Source: Cymodocea nodosa
Taxonomy: Eukaryota > Streptophyta > Magnoliopsida > Alismatales > Cymodoceaceae
Length of the DNA: 64,000 bases
Direction of reading: 5' to 3'
NCBI GenBank assembly: GCA_036874045.1
Contig: CM072335.1
Coordinates: 12,110,001 to 12,174,000 of the forward strand
The notes beneath the pieces were generated by a model, which saw only the letters and a list, made by a program, of their open reading frames with translations, had not been told where the DNA came from and did no database searches. Position numbers and translations under genes: made by a program. Below, in pieces: positions 49,601-61,907 of the stretch; within the stretch, counting starts at the first letter, position 1, and each line of letters begins with the position of its first letter.

Positions 49601-50883
49601 TGTATGATCGTATGGCTATACAAGAGGGGGGTGAATTGTGTATTTTTAATATTTTCTGAAATATAATTGAAACTTTAAAACTCAAAAACAAGTTGAGACA
49701 TTGTTTTCATAAAATCATTTTTATTCAAGGTTTCAATTACAATATATAATTCAATTCTCCTTAGAAATTGTAGATGCAATTATATTTCGATACCATGTTT
49801 CATCTATACAATTTCATAACTACAAACAGAGAAAACTAATTTACGGAATTTAAAACATTTCTCCCTATTTGAGATCTTTCTTCTTCTTCTTCTTCTTTCT
49901 TCTTCAGCAATTCTTCAATGATGAATATCTTGTCTTTTCATGCTTCACCGAATTTGCTTTCTTCTGATACTTCAAATCTTCAGTGACAAAAATCTTACCT
50001 TTTTATGCTTCACTGAATCTTCTTCCACTTGAGAGATTTTTCCCGAAGAGGTGTTTTTGATCCCTGAAAAAGATTTTTCTTTTGGTGTGCAGGGATGGTT
50101 TGATCCTTGAAAAGATTTTTCGTTTTGTGTGCAAGGATAAATTGATCAACGAGAACTCTATGCCTTTTATACTGTATCTTCATTTCATGCATATCCTTCA
50201 CGTTTAACCACTACCAGTTTTCCACTTCTCCACGTCTTTCCTTTTTCCTTCATCGAAACACACACATTCTAACCCATGTTTATATTTCAAATTTTCTTTA
50301 ATTATCAGTCTTGGATCTCAGAAAAATTTCCTGCAAAATAACCTTTCTCGTCCAAAAATTTTTCATCACTGTAATAAGAAGTCGTTACTTTATTGTTAAC
50401 TAAACAAGTAACACAAGTATATATATATAACTTAACGTTTCTAACTTAACGAGTTCACCATGTGCCATTTCACGTGACAAGTACTGTAGCTAACTCAACG
50501 AACTAAGTTCGTGATGTTATGCTAACTGTAAGAACTAGCTTAACCTTTCTTTCGGAAGGTTAAACGATAACTCACCGAAAACAGTTTAAGTTTCGGATAG
50601 TTACAGATGTAAGTCACCGAAAAACTCTTTATATTATAAAACCAGTGAGACACGTGTCAAGACCTGAAAACATGACTTAAGTTACCGTTCAGATAGTTAT
50701 GACTGTAAGTCTCCAAAAAAACTTTAACTCACCGATTCAGTAATAAACAAATGTTTTTATAATAAGAATTTTACCACGTGCAAAAATAACAACTTAAGTT
50801 TATAACGCTAACCTAACGCGTTGCCTTAGTGTTCAATATAGCAACTCAACGCGTTTCGTTATGTTAACTTAAGGAGTTAAACA
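49601..50883 (-). repeat. 3' LTR, family D
   Basis: Minus-strand ends TGTTTAAC...CATACA. It contains a TATATATATA core near 50420, CTCAACGAACTAAG and CGGATAGTTACAG phrases, and ACACGTGTC (about 50650) next to GACTTAAGTT. The outer end at about 50883 is placed only by loss of homology with the 5' LTR. No polypurine tract is directly adjacent, the nearest being at 50915-50925. Confidence 0.75.
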
Positions 50884-51097
50884 TTTTGTATTCAAAAACA
50901 AACAAAAACAGTTATCGACCCCTCCTAAGTATATCACTTAAGGCAGTACATATTTTATCTCCTAGATGCCTAATATCATTTCTGATGTCGTTAAGCACTA
51001 CATCTAAGTTAGGAGGTAACTGGGTTTGCTGTTCTACTTGAACTGAATAACTATATTGTTGTTGTTGTATATGGTTTGTATTAGGTTGTTGTTGTCG

Positions 51098-53173
51098 TTA
51101 AGGTTTATGCATGGCCTGGAATTTTTGCAAATCTTTGACACTAAATGCTCTCATGCCTTTAGTTTCAGAGGGACAGTTGGATAAAGTCAATTGGCTTGCA
51201 AGGATTCTACATACAGCATCACCATAAAATAACTTTGAACTCATATGCTGTAGTTGAGATATAAAAACATCAAACCAATTGATTTGAATTCTATTCAGCA
51301 GGCCATAAGTTGCATATAAACAGCTTCTGCTGACTTCCAAATTGTGTCCAACTCTTTGAAATAAATTTGCAATAAATCTTGCCTCTGCATTCAGATTTTC
51401 CATTAATCTCATTTCAGAATATATATCTGGAATTTTTGATAAAGACTGAATGTTCCATTCCAGTTGTCTTATAATGTCAAATCTGTTGGTAACAACAACA
51501 CCTTCATTCTTTAATCCTAAAACTTCAAAAATTAACTTAGGAGACAATATAAACTCCTGTTCATTTATTTGAGTTTTCAGAAAATTTCCATTTTTGTCCA
51601 GATTGCTACAAAAAGCTGCAATAAGCTCTGTGTATTGCTTCCATTTCATTCCTATTGGCAAGAATTTAATGAGTCCTTGAAACTCAAACATATCTATTAT
51701 TTCCATCAAATTTCTGAATTTTATTGGACGAGCATGTAGAATCTAACATGTAATCAGATTATTGTATTTTTGCAATGCTTCTTCAGATCTAAAATGAATT
51801 GCATTACCTTGAATGTTTAATATTGTACACGAAGAAGGTGATACCTGAAGCCGTGATTCAGAGTTTAATTCATCTTTAGGAACCTCTTCTTCAAAATGAA
51901 TGTCATGGTGTTCCTCTTCTAAAATATTATCTTGAAGCTGCTCAGGTAAGCTTGATTCTACAGCTTCAACAGTGTTAGGAACATTGTCAGTATGCTCAAC
52001 ATTCATCTGTTCAGTCTCTATAGAATGTTCAGAGTTCAATTTTTTCACAAATTCTACAGCCGATGTATCTGTCTGTAATTGTTCATTTTGTTCAACAGAT
52101 AATTCTATTGATTCATGCTGTGAATTCTCAGACTCTGTTTCTATAGATTCCGTAGAAGGTTGGTTAACTTTTAGCTCTTCTAGAGTCTTAACATTTTCAA
52201 TATCTGCTACTCCAAACAATTCAGCCTTTGAACTAGTTACTGCTTCAACATTGTCAATTATATCTGCAATAACTTGTTCAATGTTAGGTGCCTGATGCTC
52301 TGATTTGTCAATTTCTACTTCATCAGGACTTGTACTAATAGAAAAACTTGAGCTCATATTTGACTTCGATTTCTTCTCAAGCTTTCTAGCTAGGGAAAAT
52401 AAAGTCTCATTATCTTCATCAGTTTCAGTATGCTCAGAACTGATGAGTTTATCAGATGCACAATAAGGTACAATGTCTAGACATACATTGTCCTTTGGAA
52501 ATAAATTTTCATCTGATTTTCCTTTTTCAATAGACTTTGTTTCCTTAGACATAATTTTTCTGACTTTCCTTCTTCTATAACATTTTTGTTTCTCCTTTTC
52601 AAGTATTGCTATTTTCTTTTCAAATTGCTCCATAAAAGTTTTCTGCTTTAATTCTTTTAAGGCACTTTCTATTGCAATGGCCTTCCGAAGACTGTCAAGT
52701 TTTGTTTTGTCTACAGCAATATCTGATTCTACTTGTTTTGAATATAAAGGAGTAGGGATAGCTGATTCATGCTCTTCCCCAAATGCATGTAGTCTAGTAT
52801 CGTTTATAGGAGTTCTATTTGATGAACCTACACCTTTTTCCAAATATTTTGCATATTGTTCCAAAAATGCAATCTCAGCGCATTTCATTCTATAATCTCT
52901 ATCAAATTTACTACGAATACCCATGTATGTAATATTTGCATCAGTATGTTGAAGTTCTTGTCTAACTTCATCTAATATACCTTGAGGAAAGAAGTAACCT
53001 CTACAAATTTCTGCTAAACTTTTGTCTACTCGAAATATTTTCTTGAACCAAGTACGTGGAATTTCATCATTCTCTATTTTTTTTCCTTTTGCATCTCTTC
53101 TGCTTTTGCCTTTTCCTCTGCCACGACCTTTGTAGAACTTGGAGAACATCGTCGTAGGTTGTAACAGCAACAA
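51098..53173 (-). mobile_element. Env-like region, family D element (fossil)
   Basis: Two long open stretches lie here. 53173-51743 (476 codons) begins after a possible leader with a very basic GRGRGKGKSRRDAKGKK patch. It has a YFFPQGILDEVRQEL motif, a Lys/Glu-rich coiled-coil-like segment with RRRKVRK, then a long acidic Ser/Glu tail. 51709-51098 (203 codons) has MFEFQGLIKFLP, SPKLIFEVLGLKNEGV, CLYATYGLLNRIQINWFDVF, SKLFYGD and DLQKF. No clear signal peptide or strong transmembrane segment is visible, so a true envelope role is doubtful. The second part resembles plant transposon-associated proteins of unknown function. Treated as a fossil of the retroelement. Confidence 0.6.
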
Positions 53174-53179
53174 GTAGGA

Positions 53180-54310
53180 AAGATTTTCTTAACAAAGTTT
53201 ACAAATAACCTAAGTGTCCGTGTAATAAGTGTTTAAATAGGGTTTTTAGGCATATAACTCAATGTGAAGAGAAGTTGGGTTTAGAAATTAAATAAATATT
53301 GAATAAAGTTTATTCAATCAAGGTACCCAAAATATTCAAGTATAACTCGTTGAGTTAACTAACCTAACGAGTAAAACGCTGTCTAGATGCAGTTTTACAT
53401 GTTACCTTATCTAACATAACGTCTAGTTAGTACACTTAAAACAATTTTCAGATGCTTCCAACTGAAACTTTCCGAAAACAACACACATGCTAAACTTAAC
53501 ATTATCTTGAGAACATTGTAAACTATTTGAACTTTTTGTCCTTTGAATCTAAAATAGTTTATTTGTTTATTTGAATTATTTCATCAAGATTTTAAGAGTA
53601 CAGTAATTCAGATTAACTAAGATTTATATTCTAAATTATATTAATCTGTTTTAAACATTGTTAATCCTCCCCCTACAAATATACTTCAAATATATTCAAT
53701 GAAAATACAAAATATACTTGTAGTGAAAATAGATGTTAAATATAACTATACTTTTAAATTTTCTTTTCAGAGACGTCCGTTATCTTGACATCATCAAGAA
53801 AAATGATCTCCAGAATCAATTCCTACTGTATATGAATCAAAACACAACTTTGAACACAATGTGATTAATTCAAGGAGAATAAAAGAATGTATATCAAATA
53901 AACGTTTTCAAAAGTACTAATGTTGATTCAATAAATCAGTAACCATATTGGTAGAAACTATATGCGATTCAAGATATCTGTAATTAATGAAACAACTTCT
54001 TCTTTTCAAGACAGTAAATATTGATAATTTTCTTTAAAAGTTAGTTTGAAAAGCTTGAATCATACAAGAGCTTTCTAATGTACCCGTGTAATGAGCTTTC
54101 AGTCAACAATCCCAGATCTGATCAGGACTTTAGGTTGCCAGATTTAAAGAATCATTTTTCAGGACAACAATCCTTACATACCTATCTGCTCAAGTACAAA
54201 AGGCTCGTGATCAAACTGATCAATAAACTCTCAAAGATTATCACTTTTTGAGCACTTTTCATTTTAAGCACAATATATATGTATTCCATTAATATAGATG
54301 CAATAAAACA
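53180..54310 (-). repeat. A-family-type 3' noncoding module inside the copia element
   Basis: Read on the minus strand, it matches 17020-17690 and 18030-18700: the GATCACGAGCCTTTTGTACT word, AGATAGGTATGTAAGGATTG, CTGATCAGATC(T) and GGATTGTTGACTGAAAG, then ACAGATATCTTGAATCG and GTATATTTGTAGG. In the A family this precedes the LTR; here it lies between pol and the env-like region. Confidence 0.75.
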
Positions 54311-54316
54311 CAAATC

Positions 54317-56793
54317 TCATACAATTTTTACTTCTATGATTGTACTGAGAATATGAATCAGTTTCAATAAGCTTATACTTTGATCTATAGATTTTCCTAT
54401 GTCATCAATATCTAACTTTAAAGTAGTACTTATAGGAGTTCCTCGAATCCTTGTATCATTAAAATTAAATTTCTTAAGCATTTCATCTGCATATTTTTCT
54501 GGATTTAAAAATATACCTTTATCCATTTGTTTAATTTGAAGTCCTAGAAAATATGAAAGTTCTCCTATCATACTCATTTCAAACTGATTAGTCATCTCTT
54601 CAGAGAATATTTCTATCAAATTATCAGAGGTTGCTCCAAAGATTATATCATCCACGTATATTTGAACAACAATCTGATCTTTACCATCTTTCTTAATAAA
54701 TAGAGTATGATCCACTTTTCCCATGATATAGCCTTTTTCTATTAAAAAAGTAGACAATCTTTCCTACCATGATCTAGGTGCTTGCTTCAAACCATATAAG
54801 GCTTTCTTCAATTTATACACAATGTCAAGATTTTTAATATCTTCAAATCCAAGTGGTTGTTTTACATAGACTTCTTCATTAATCAAACCATTTAGAAATG
54901 CACTCTTTACATCCATTTGATATAATTTAAAATCCATATAACAAGCATAGGCCAATAATATTCTAATACTTTCCAACCTATCCACAGGAGCAAATGTTTC
55001 ATCATAATCTAATCCTTCTTCCTATGTATACCCTTGTGCAACTAATCTAGCTTTATTCCTTATAACTTGACCAGTTTCATTAGTTTTGTTTCTAAATATC
55101 CACTTTGTACCTATTATGGACTGATTTTCTGGTGGAGAGACTAATTCCCATACATCATTTCTGATGAATTGATTTAGTTCTTCTTGCATTGCCACTATCC
55201 AATTTTCATCAGATAATGCTTCTTGTATATTCCATATTATTTAAATTTACTGAAGCTCTAGTTTTAACTCCCTCCTTAATATAACCAATGACTTGAGTAA
55301 TGGGATGTGATGAAGAATAACGCCAATTTCTCTGATTTTCCTTAATATTCTCATCAACATCTAAAAGTCCATCACTTTCATCATTAGTTTGATCATTTAA
55401 GTTCATATTTTTTATTTTCTCAAATAAATCATCAATCTCTTTATTGATCTCTAATTCTTTTGGGAGATTGATCAAATCATCATTATTAGCTTTAGATTGA
55501 GATTCTCTAAGAGAATTTTCATTGAAGCTTACATAGAGAGTTTCTTCAATAGTCTTAGAAGTTTTGTTATATACTCTATAGGCTTTACTTTTAGTAGAGT
55601 AACTTACAAAAATTCCTTCATCCGATTTGGCTTGAAATTTATCCCTTTTATCCTTAGTATTAAGAATAAAACACTTGCAGCCAAATGGTTTCATATAGGA
55701 AATTTTTGGAACCCTATTAAACATAATTTCAAAAGGAGTTTTATTAACATGAGGTCTTAAATGACTTCTGTTAATAACATAACAAGCTGTATTTACTGCT
55801 TCAGCCTAATGATTTTGAGGTAACTTATGTTCATTCAACATAGTTCTGGCCATTTCTTGAAGTGATCTATTCTTTCTCTCAACAACACCATTTTGACACG
55901 ATGCTCTTGGAAAAGAAAATCTATGATCAATGCCATGCTCATTACAATAGTTATCCATTTGATCATTATCAAATTTAGTTCTAGGATCACTCCTATGTTT
56001 TTGAATAGACACTCTGCTCATTTTGAACAAAATTGCAAAACATTTTAAATTTTTCAAAAACTTCTATCTTAGATGCTAGAAAATATACCCAAGTGTATCT
56101 AGAGAAGTCATCTACTAAAACAAATACATACCGTTTACCACCAAGACTCATGATTCTTGTTGGTCCAAATAGATCCATATGTATAAGTTCTAAGACTCTC
56201 TTGCTTGAAATATCAGTTTTGGATTTAATAGAGATTTTATGAAGTTTACCTAACTCACATGCATCACACATAAAGTCCTTTGAGTATTTAATCTTTGGTA
56301 AACCTCTCATTAAATGTTTTCTAGATAGTTTATGTAAGAGTTTCATATTTATTTGCCCAATCCTTCTATGCCATAGATATGCATCACTAGTTTCAACTAG
56401 CAAACATGAATTTAAATCAACTACACCCGAAGGTAAAGATAAAATACATACAGAACCTTTTCTTTTAGCAATAAACTTAATTTTATCTGTATTTTTATCA
56501 ATTATTTTGCATACAATATCTTCAAACACTACATAATATACATTTTCAGTTAGTTTTATGACACTCAGCAAATTAAATCCTAGGTTTTCTACATATAGTA
56601 CATTCGAAATAACACAAATAGGAGTTATTTGAACATTGCCCATACCTATGATTTTATCTTTGCTTTTGTTTCCAAATGTTACACTTCCTTTCATGGTATT
56701 TGTAAAATTTTGTAATATACTTTTTTGTCCAGTCATGTGACTTGACGCTCCACTGTCTAAGATCCATTTTGATGTTGTTTCCTCCTGCAACAC
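54317..56793 (-). mobile_element. Pol region (protease, integrase, RT), family D (fossil)
   Basis: Motifs in element order: WILDSGASSHMTG (protease), LWHRRIGQINMKLLHKLSR and CDACELGK (GAG-pre-integrase and zinc motif), HMDLFGPTRIMSLGGKRYVF (integrase core), RNSRASCQNGVVERKNRSLQ-like integrase text, KSAFLNGLINEEVYVKQP and YGLKQAPRSW (RT), YVDDIIFGATSDNLI (RT active site). Placement in the Sirevirus branch rests on the gag end and env-like context. Broken. Confidence 0.85.
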
Positions 56794-56796
56794 AAA

Positions 56797-59032
56797 TTAA
56801 GAAAAACTTTTTCTTGGTACCCAATGTTGTTGAGGACCAAGTTCATTAAACGCATATTTCTTCTTTTTGTTTAAAAACAATTTAACATTATCATTTATAT
56901 TCTTATTAGTTGTAAGTACTATTGATTTATCATTAGCTTCATACTCACATATAGCATTATTACTTTTACAATCATTCTTTTTGTTTTCAGATATAGTATA
57001 ATCAAGACCAAACAGATTTTTATTAGATGATAATTTATTTTGGTCATGCTCATACATTTCAGTAAGTTCATACTAAGGTTTTGTACTTGTATTAACATTT
57101 TCTGTACATACAAAATCTTTTTCTACACAAGAATTTTTTGTTTTATCTCATGTAGAATGAGTAATTGGTCTAATACCAGTGTATTGAATTACATGCTCAG
57201 GTTTCTGAATTTTCAGTTTACTACAATTGTCTGAAATTTTAGAAACATTAGAAACTGAATTTTCAAAACAAGAAACAAGATTTTTAGAAACATTTATAGT
57301 CATGTTAGAAGTACAATTTGACAAATCACATTGATTTATATTATTACTGCATGATTCATCCCTTGAAGTACCTACTTCTACATATTTATTACCTTGTTTC
57401 ATAATAAAAGGAATTTTAGTCTTAGATTTACTTGAACTGCAACTAATAAATCCTTTATTGGCTTGAGATTCAGGATAATGAAATCCTAAGCCAAATTTAT
57501 AAGACATCGTAGGGGTACTAGTTAGTTTGACTTAAATTCCATTTCTCAATGGTAATATTTAAATCTTGCTCTCTCACTTTTAATTTATCTATTTCTAATT
57601 CAAGTTCATTTATATTGTTTCTCAACATTTCATTTTTAGATTCTATCTTTAATTTTTTAGCATTTATATTCTGTATTTGTTCATGCAAGATACATTCATT
57701 AAATCTAAATTTTTGCAAATCTCTAGCATGATTTTCATTATCACATTTAAACTTTTCTAAAGTAGTAGACAGGAAACAATTTTCTTCTTCCATAATGGAT
57801 GAAGATTTTCTAATATTCTTATTTTCCAGTTTACATACTTTAAGTTTTTGTAATAATGCATGATAAGCACATAATAATTCATCAAAGTTGAAATCTAAAT
57901 GACTTTCAAGATCAGATATTACCTCAAACTCATTTTCCATGAAGCACAAATGAGCAACGTCTTCTAACTCTTGTTCTCCTTCTGAATGTGAAGATTTTGA
58001 TGTTGATTCCTCAGATTCAGACTCTTCAGACGTGTCATCCCAAGTGACCTTCAAAGCCTTTTTCTTGTAAAACTTTTTCTGAGTTTTCTGAGCTGTCTTC
58101 TTTTGATTTGTCCTACTTTGCTTTTCATTTTTCCTCATAGGACAATCTGGAGAAAGATGTCTAGGTTTCTTACAGTTGTAACATACATACTTTCTAGATG
58201 AAGAATTCTTGTCATTCAGTGATTTTGACGTTGAGGGTTTATCATTTTTGTTCCTTTGATATTTCCTAGCTTTCCATGCTTTCTTGAATTTCCGAGTCAG
58301 CAAAAAGAAATCCTCGTCAGAATCAGTAAATATATCAGAATCTGAATTAATTTCGAAGGCTATTTCTTTCTTCATTTTTAGTTTTTTGTTACTCAATGAT
58401 TCATTTAATTGAACTTCATAAGCTGTTAAATTTCCTATAAGTTCATTCATAGTATAAACATTTAAATCTCGTGATTCCTCAATTGATGTTACTTTCTGAG
58501 ACCATTCAGAACTTAGGGATCTGAGAATTTTCCTCACCAAATCCTTCTATTCAAAATTCTTTCCTAAATATTTTAAAGAGTTTATGATATCAAGAAATCT
58601 GGAAAACATCTTAGAAATATTTTCATCTTCATGCATCTTAAAGAGTTCATACTTATGAATCAACATGTTTATTTTTGTCTCTTTAACTTGAGAAGTACCT
58701 TCATGTGAAACTTCTAATGCATGCCACACCTCATAAGCAGATTTATATGCCGACACTTTACTGAACTGTTCATAACTCAATGTACAAAATAAAATATTTA
58801 AGCCCTTAGCATTCAGAGTTTCATTTTCTTTTTCAGTAATTATCCAAGTATTATAAGGAGTAGTTAACATAGTATATGGTTTAGAAATCATGAACCACAA
58901 TTTATGATCTATACTTTGAAGAAAAATAGTCATCCTATATTTCCAATATTCAAAATGTATTCCATCAAATAAAGGAGGACGATTAAGATTTTGGCCTTCA
59001 TATAAAGAAAAATTACCATTTCCAGTAGCCAT
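56797..59032 (-). mobile_element. Gag region, family D (fossil)
   Basis: It begins MATGNGNFSLYEGQNLNRPP at 59032. Then come a UBN2-like segment (YWKYRM, HEGTSQVKETK), a Lys-rich stretch with a CCHC knuckle (CYNCKKPRHLSPDC), a Ser/Glu-rich patch, a long coiled coil (KLKIESKNEMLRNNINELEL), and the GPQQHWVPRKS end. Very long gag with coiled coils is typical of Sireviruses. Broken in a few places. Confidence 0.85.
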
Positions 59033-59217
59033 TTTACCTTAGATTTTTCAACCAATTTGATTTTAAACAGTCTAAAAACTTTAAAACAACTTGAGCCTTA
59101 AATCAAAAAGTTAAACGTATGCTCAGATATTAATTTATGTTTAAAAACAAAGAAGGTAGAATAACCAATGATATTAAATAAGTTGGTATAGATTTTATAT
59201 CAAAGACTATTAACAAA

Positions 59218-59231
59218 GCTCTGATACCACT
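59218..59231 (-). other. Primer binding site, family D
   Basis: On the minus strand GTGGTATCAGAGC directly follows the LTR end. Confidence 0.9.
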
Positions 59232-60505
59232 TGTAGGATCGTATGGCTACACAAGAGGGGGGTGAATTGTGTATTTTTAATATTTTCTAAAATATAATTG
59301 AAACTTTAAAACTCAAAAACAAGTCGAGACATTGTTTTCATAAAATCATTTTTATTCAAGGTTTCAATTACAATATACAATTCAATTCTCCTAAGAAATT
59401 GTAGATGCAATTATATTTCGATACCATGTCTCATCTATACAATTTCATAACTACAAACAGAGAAAACTAATTTACAGAATTTAAAACATTTCTCCCTGTT
59501 TGAGATCTTTCTTCTTCTTTCTTCTTCAGCAATTCTTTAGTGATGAAAATCTTGTCTTTTCATGCTTCACCGAATTTGCTTTCTTCTGATACTTCAAATC
59601 TTCAGTGACGAAAATCTTACCTTTTTATGCTTCACTGAATCTTCTTCCACTTGAGAGATTTTTCCCGAAGAGGTGTTTTTGATCCCTGAAAAAGATTTTT
59701 CTTTTGGTGTGTAGGGATGGTTTGATCCTTGAAAAGATTTTTTGTTTTGTGTGCAAGGATAAATTGATCAACGAGAACTCTATGCCTTTTATACTATATC
59801 TTCATTTCATGCATATCCTTCACGTTTAACCACTACCAGTTTTCCACTTCTCCACGTCTTTCCTTTTTCCTTCATCGAAACACACATGTTCTAATGCATG
59901 TTTATATTTCAAATTTTCTTTAATCATCAGTCTTAGATCTCTGAAAAATTTCCTACATAATAACCTTTCTCGTCCAAAAATTTTTCATCACTGTAATAAG
60001 AAGTCGTTACTTTAATGTTAACTAAACGAGTAACACAAGTATATATATATAACTTAACATCTCTAACTTAACGAGTTCACCATGTGCCATTTCACGTGAC
60101 AAGTACTGTAGCTAACTCAACTAACTAAGTCCGTGGTGTTATGCTAATTGTTGGAACCAGCTTAACCTTTCTTTCGGAAGGTTAAACGATAACTCATCGA
60201 GAATAGTTTAAGTTTTGGATAGTTACAAATGTAAGTCACCAAAAAACTCTTTATATTATAAAACCAGTGAGACACGAGTCAAGACCTGAAAACGTGACTT
60301 AAGTTACCTTTCGAATAGTTATGACTGTAAGTCTCTGAAAAGACTTTAACTCACCGATTTAGTAATAAACAAATGTTTTTATAATAAGAATTTTACCACG
60401 TGCAAAAATAACAACTTAAGTTTATAACGCTAACCTAATGCGTTGCCTTAGTGTTCAATATAGCAACTCAACGTGTTTAGTTATGTTAACTTAACGAGTT
60501 AAACA
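59232..60505 (-). repeat. 5' LTR, family D
   Basis: Collinear with 49601-50883. The inner end (TGTAGGATCGTATGG on the plus strand) is firm. The outer end is uncertain because the flank continues in text that also occurs in an A-family LTR (63760-63910). Confidence 0.8.
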
Positions 60506-61440
60506 TGTGCACCTCACGTGATACAATACAACATTCGTAACTTATAATTTCACCACGTGTATAACACTAACTTAATGAGTTCGTCTCTTCTTTTACTCAC
60601 TAACTTAACGAGTTATCACGTGACCTATTTTAACCTTTAAGCCTCTAATGTAACTCGTAAATAACATTCTGTTTTATATATATAATGCACATCTATAAAG
60701 TGAATAAATCTCGTTGCAAGAACGTGTCTTGCAACGTGCATCGTGGTTCTTGTTTTTATGGGTACATGTACCACTACTAATTTCAAATTTTGGTAACCGC
60801 TAAACCGACAAAGTTTCATTCGTAGTTAAAAGAATAACCGTTCTGCTTAATCCACGAACTAACCTTGTTGAGTTACAGATAACCCAATAGAATACAGTCG
60901 GTTACTGTTGCTAACTCCACAGACTAACTTCGTTGAGTTACAGATAACTCAACGGAGTGACCTTATATTATATTACTGACTTCGTGGAGTTACGTTTAAC
61001 TCAACGAACTTACTTCGTTGAGTTAACACTTAGCAACTTCTAAGTTTTCTCCCTGTAAATACCTTTCTGCTTTTTTTTTTTCATTCTGTTAACTGAAATA
61101 AAGTTAAATCTATGTCATTAATGCATCATTCTAACCAAAATTTGTTTAAATCTGAACATTATATAAATATTTAACTTGCAGGTCATTTTATGTTATGCAG
61201 AATTTACATTTTCCCTTGCAACATGTAGAAATTTTCAAGCATCTATCTTGTCATTCAACAAATTATAAATCTGTTAAACATTCATTCATAAAGTTTCACA
61301 AAATATATATAACATTCAATAAATTCCCTTCATTTCACATTTAAAACACGTATGAAAAGTACATTTGAAAAATTTATATTCATTAATATGAATCAATTTA
61401 CATTACAAATACATCATACAATTTTCATACAATTCTATAC
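60506..61440 (-). repeat. LTR-like fragment with hairpin cluster and TATA core
   Basis: It contains the 60640-60755 TATA-bearing block shared with 13036-13145 and a cluster of perfect hairpins. CGTTGAGTTA-CAGA-TAACTCAACG is at 60931-60954. TTAACTCAACGAA and its inverse (60996-61008 and 61014-61026) lie around a 5-base loop. On the minus strand an ACAGGGAGAAAAC purine run (about 61055) precedes it. It may be the start of an otherwise lost LTR. Confidence 0.5.
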
Positions 61441-61769
61441 AAGTAGACAAACAATATAATTTAGTCTCTATTCCTAAGTTCATCTACTTCCTTCTGGAGT
61501 TTTTCTAATTAAAGCTCTAATTGATTAATTCTTTCTACAGCGCCTGTAATTCCTCTAGAAGGTACAACAATCTTTGCAGCTACAAAATTTCTATATTCTT
61601 TCACTGAAATGGTTCTTGATCTCATCCTTTTTGATGCCCATTTCGTGAAATCAATATAATCCACCATTAGTAGTGGAATCAAATCTACATAAAACAATTT
61701 CTTCTTTATTGTTTTCAGCTTGGAGATAAAAACTATAGTCCAATTTATTTGAATTCTATTTACGAAATT
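61441..61769 (-). mobile_element. Env-like fragment, third copy (fossil)
   Basis: Minus-strand text with KLFYVDLIPLL, FTKWASKRMRSRTISVKEYR and VERINQLEL matches the SKLFYGD...KR(L/M)(K/R)SRSFSAKELQK end of the env-like regions at 6120-6258 and 51110-51260. Only the C-terminal part is present. Confidence 0.65.
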
Positions 61770-61907
61770 TAAGCAGATTCTTTAATTAAAGCTTATAACA
61801 GTGCAATTATAACATAATGGCTTAATTCTCATATGATAAGCTAAATATTATACAATTAACCATCATTTAACCGTTAATAATATGCACTTTTTCATTCTAA
61901 ACAAAGT
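61770..61907 (-). repeat. Family A LTR, 5'-terminal 140 bases, minus orientation
   Basis: The inverse of TGTTTAGAATGAAAAAGTGC...GTGCAATTATAACATAATGG as at 18769. Its terminus is joined to family E internal sequence at 61908. Confidence 0.8.

Larger units (their letters stand above)
49601..60505 (-). mobile_element. Sirevirus-like Ty1/copia element (family D), gag-pol-env-like order
   Basis: 5' LTR 59232-60505, primer site 59218-59231, gag 56797-59032, protease/integrase about 55209-56793, RT about 54317-55200, an A-family-like noncoding module 53180-54310, env-like region 51098-53173, 3' LTR 49601 to about 50883. LTR lengths are about 1283 and 1274. In the first 410 or so aligned bases I count about 14 differences, so it is distinctly younger than the family E element (perhaps one to two million years at commonly used plant rates). 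Broken, around ten breaks. No clear target-site duplication: the left flank is TTACT, the right flank TGTGC. Confidence 0.85.

Noticed and set aside
49596-60510. Target-site duplication for the family D element
   Set aside because: Flanks TTACT and TGTGC do not match, and the right boundary is uncertain.
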